NCBI GenBank assembly: GCA_032622095.1
Contig: CP136064.1
Location: 43,039,989-43,103,988 of the forward strand
Source of the DNA: Siphonodentalium dalli
Taxonomy: Eukaryota > Mollusca > Scaphopoda > Gadilida > Siphonodentaliidae
Direction of reading: 5' to 3'
Length of the DNA stretch: 64,000 nucleotides
This document shows positions 60,674 to 64,000 of the stretch, in pieces. Below the pieces are notes generated by a model that searched no databases, was not told the origin of the DNA, and was given only the letters and a program-made list of their open reading frames with translations. The position numbers and the translations under genes were made by a program. How positions within the stretch are numbered: position 1 is the stretch's first letter; each line of letters starts with the position of its first letter.

Positions 60674-60885
60674 AGTCTTGGATTGACGGTAAATACAATA
60701 CCAATGATGCAGCATGGAAACTTGCCGACAATACGAAGCTGACATATTTCTACTGGAAAAATGAACCAGAGAAACCACCTAACAATGGCTGGGGCATTAC
60801 CTTCAGATCTGGGGGCGGAAATTGGAATAAAATGGAACCAAGCGAGGGCAAAAGAATCCTCTGCGAGAAAGTCATAGAAGTATGA
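60674..60885 (+). CDS. PAN/apple-C-type lectin gene, exon 3 (3' end)
   Basis: Follows a TGTTATCTTCCAG acceptor in phase 1 and ends at a TGA (60,883-60,885), giving 250 residues in total. Encodes the C-terminal half of the lectin domain: SWIDG (182-186, for the usual FWIGL), FYWKNEPEKP (206-215), NWNKMEP (230-236) and the final ILCEK with Cys244. Two features are unusual. The inner cysteine pair C2-C3 is absent (ITFRSGGG and EPSEGKR stand in their places). The calcium motifs are altered (NEPE instead of EPN, WNK instead of WND), so Ca-dependent sugar binding is doubtful. No transmembrane segment follows, so the product should be secreted. Confidence 0.87.
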
Positions 60886-61055
60886 ACCGGTGATCACGTG
60901 GTCACGACTGTTATGATTGATAGGCTTAGATTGTTAACTTATTTACCCCTTTCTAACATAAATGTACTCTCCCAGTCAGTTAAAAGGTGTTCATCGGAGT
61001 GGTCTATTGTTTTGGAGATATGGTGATAAAAGCAGACGACATCTGACGACAGGTG

Positions 61056-61061
61056 AATAAA
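61056..61061 (+). promoter_or_regulatory. Candidate polyadenylation signal of lectin gene
   Basis: AATAAA about 170 bp after the TGA, giving a 3' UTR of roughly 190 nt. Chosen as the nearest canonical signal. Confidence 0.5.
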
Positions 61062-61069
61062 AAAGGAGA

Positions 61070-63486
61070 AGCAGTCATATTTAATTAATAAGTTCATAAA
61101 ACTATGGTCGTTTGTTTAACTTATTATCAGAACATTTCATATTGGATAACTGCTCACCAATGATGCTTTAGTATAGAATGGGATACCGTCACACACCACA
61201 GCCTTTAACACTCTGCGCCAGATGGGTATTATCCAGTAGTTGGGCATCTATTTCTATGAATCTTTAGTCAGTGAGACATGAAACATGGCCTATCGTGAAA
61301 ATTGAACGAAGCCACTATTCACAATCATGTCATGTGGACTTTATCAACAGCTTATAGTTGAACGACAATTGAACATGATCTCCCACCACACTGCGGAATA
61401 TTACAGGCTGTTGGTGAATAGAAATGGTAGGCGAAGTCAAACGTTTTCAATCTAAACCTTTCCAATATTTCAGTATGTTCTGCCTTGCTATCATCAACTT
61501 GAATAAAAGAGCAAATGTTGTTATGAATAAAAATAGTGTTACTGTATTTTCAACGGTTTGGTTGAGATATTACTGTCGACCCCATGTACATGTAGGACAG
61601 AGACATAGCTCACAACAATCTTTCCAATGGAAAAATATAATATAATATATCAGTAAAGAGGGACCAGTTCGATTGAGAGACAGTTATAATGCATATTGGA
61701 TATAGTTTCGAGAGTTAAACTGTAAACATCATCATATATATATATAGCTATTACCGTATTCTCATAATGTATTTTTGAATAGTGTATATTGCAAGTTATA
61801 CGTCTATTAGTTAAAATAACTCATATTTCGATTAATGTTATGCAGTTATAACCGAATAGTTTGAAGCACCTTGTACTATTATTCTTCAAACTTTTCATTT
61901 GTAACTCATACCCTTTTTATTTCTTGCTTTATTTTGAATCCCAATATTAGTGATTCTTTGTGATCAACAATTATATCTTGGGAACAAACACTTGTCAATT
62001 CTTGGTCGGCCAATTGAAATTAACAAGGTTGGCATCTTGCCAAACACGGGTGGGTTGCTGTCCGCGCACATGTGGTTTCTGGAGGAGTGACGACGCCATC
62101 GAAAATGTATATAACCCGTTTGGGTATTTACTTGGTGGAAGGGTCATCTGGCGATGCCCAGTTCGAATGGGGGCAATGGGACTCGTGTCTACCCCCAGTT
62201 CAAGGTGTACCGAATCATATGGCATAAGTCAACTTTTGCCAATATAGGCAATCTGGTGCGTTTTTCACAATTGCTGGGTATAAATTGGAGACATTGTGTT
62301 GAAATCCTGTCAGCGGAATGTAACAGAAGTACAAACAAATTGAAAATATCGGCGTATAACAGTTGAAAATACCTGCAAAGCGGAAGAGACATGGGTGATG
62401 ATAACATAACATGACACAGTGGGCTATCAGTGCATACCAATGTGCATCATCTTCTTTCTATGCTGGTGGTATATTTCAATGAAGGCATTATACAGGGATT
62501 TAGCTATATATATAATAGATATCTCAACCAAACCCGAAATTCAATAGCGAGAAAGATTGTTCTAAAATGGTAAATAAAGTCCGATGATATTGTATTAAAA
62601 GTTTAGTGGAATATTAATTAACAATTTGTAAATTAGTAAAACTTTTGTGAATCCCAAATTTGAAATATTATGTTTTCGTATTACTTCCCTTAAACATCCA
62701 GTTACAACAGCAAAATGTGAATGAAACTTAACATTATTTCTGCTTTGTTCTGATAGAAATCAAATATGACACAACTATAGGCCGATATATATTTACCAAG
62801 AATATATTTTCGTAATTGGATAAAAATAATACCTAACCTAAACGCATGCGTTAAACGCATTTAATTATTTTATGTGAAGCAGCCTTAATCATATAATTTT
62901 TCTTGAGCTTGGAACACTTTAAAGATCGTTCTGTGCCAGTTTTCTTCCTTATAACACTTTTGAGCAAAAAGTTGAAAACTGCTGATAAATTCGATGACTG
63001 TGGTAAGTCTTTTAAGAGCATATAAGAATGCAAAAGAAATCCTAAATTCATGAACAGCAATAACTATGTACATTGCTATTTTGTAAATGTTTCAACAATA
63101 TGTGAGAATAAATCGTCGGACGTGGAAATTTGTTTCAATATTTCTCAAAAACTGAAAAGGGGTTTTAGGTTTGCTATGTCAATGCTTGATAATAAATAAG
63201 GACATAGCATATTAAGTCCCAGCCCACGCCAAGCTCTAGAGGGAGTCAGGAGATAAATGTATAGTATTGCAGTATTAATTGACCTATTTTTTGTTTGTTA
63301 AAGCCAGAAATTATTGTATCTACTTGATGCATGAATGCTATTATTTTTTATTTGGGGAATACCTTCGTTTCAGCCAATATAGACCATACCACGGCGTTGC
63401 CAGTTTTGTGGGTAGAGGGAATACTGCACATGTAGTTCTTTTCATCCGATAATCACACACTGCACGTAGAAACAACTTACATGTAA
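61070..63486. other. Intergenic; no gene recognised
   Basis: An open stretch at 62,024-62,227 reads GWHLAKHGWVAVRAHVVSGG and further to GDAQFEWGQWDSC before a stop. A different frame continues at 62,154. I do not recognise it, and it may be a decayed exon. The rest is AT-rich without signal. Confidence 0.35.
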
Positions 63487-64000
63487 ACAATTACATGGAA
63501 CGCCCCAGGAGCGTTAGGCAGCAGCAGCTACATGCACCTGTCTGACTTGTTTGGAAAGCAGGACGTGGATATTCTGGGTATCAGCGAACACTGGCTCCAT
63601 AGCCATAATGTCCACTTCCTCGACACAATCGACTCTAATTATCAGTGTCATGCAATATGTGATTTCTCACAACGCCTGCCCATGCAAAGGGGTCGTAATA
63701 AGGGTGGGGTACCGATATTCTGGAACAGAAGGCTGGATAACGCAGTATCTATTATTGACTTCAATGACGACATGATATGTGGAATTCAAGAGCAATATGA
63801 TGAATCGCAGTATATGTATATCTTACAGGTTAATCTGCCTTCTACAAATTACGCTGTCTCAATGTATCGTGATTCTATAACCGAATTAGACAAGAATATT
63901 GACTACTACTCTTCGATAGGAACAGACAGTCATGTTATGAGCATATTGTGTATATACGGGGGAGAATCACTGCACAAATGTATATCTTATGTCTTGAGCA
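63487..64000 (+). mobile_element. Non-LTR retrotransposon endonuclease ORF (partial)
   Basis: An open frame of about 170 codons runs off the window. It reads WNAPGALGSSSYMHLSDLFG, then DVDILGISEHWL, YQCHAICDFS and RNKGGVPIFWNRRL. This is the apurinic-like endonuclease of non-LTR elements: W-N start, D-I-L-x-I-S-E-x-W-L with the catalytic Glu, and G-G-V-x-I-F. The endonuclease nicks target DNA to prime reverse transcription. The frame lacks an obvious start Met at its left edge and an expected GDFN block near 63,900-63,950 is not seen, so this copy is probably 5'-truncated and diverged. Confidence 0.82.

Overview
This is AT-rich eukaryotic nuclear DNA. It has long introns with GT/AG splice sites, only two recognisable cellular genes in 64 kb, and very many decayed or nearly intact transposons. 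A secreted PAN/apple plus C-type lectin gene, CR1/L2-like retroelement remnants and dense palindromic TTAA- and TA-flanked elements point to a marine invertebrate. A mollusc or another lophotrochozoan is my best guess, but this is inference from style and not proof.

Layout. 1-13.4 kb is a patchwork of repeats: a split retroelement-tail repeat, MITEs, four-copy family Q with TTAA flanks (three of its copies lie here), and 290-bp tandem units. At 13,529-15,175 lies an ORF, uninterrupted within the window, for an AMP-forming acyl-CoA synthetase-like enzyme, with an inverted-repeat element just downstream. 15.9-35.4 kb has no recognised gene. It holds the fourth Q element, a PIF/Harbinger-type MITE, a 5.6-kb foldback element, several diverged tandem arrays, a perfect hairpin Tc1-type MITE and one member of a second TTAA family (P).

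From 35.5 to 60.9 kb I assemble a three-exon gene on the + strand: signal peptide and PAN-like domain (35,528-35,846), first half of a C-type lectin domain (54,609-54,830), and second half with stop codon (60,674-60,885). The splice phases agree and the product is 250 residues. Its first intron (about 18.8 kb) contains an almost perfect 6.2-kb palindrome, a broken retroelement split by two P elements, a CR1/L2-like 3' end and several minisatellites. Its second intron (about 5.8 kb) contains a 1.2-kb hAT element with an exact 8-bp target duplication. A non-LTR retrotransposon endonuclease ORF enters at 63,487 and runs off the right edge.

The two genes show no visible functional link: one is an intracellular acyl-activating enzyme, the other a secreted lectin-like protein. 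The most unusual content is structural: the giant palindrome with a (CCG)n tract in its loop, the TTAA-targeted hairpin elements including two elements sharing one TTAA, and a short AAAGAGCG-type motif recurring in otherwise unrelated repeats.
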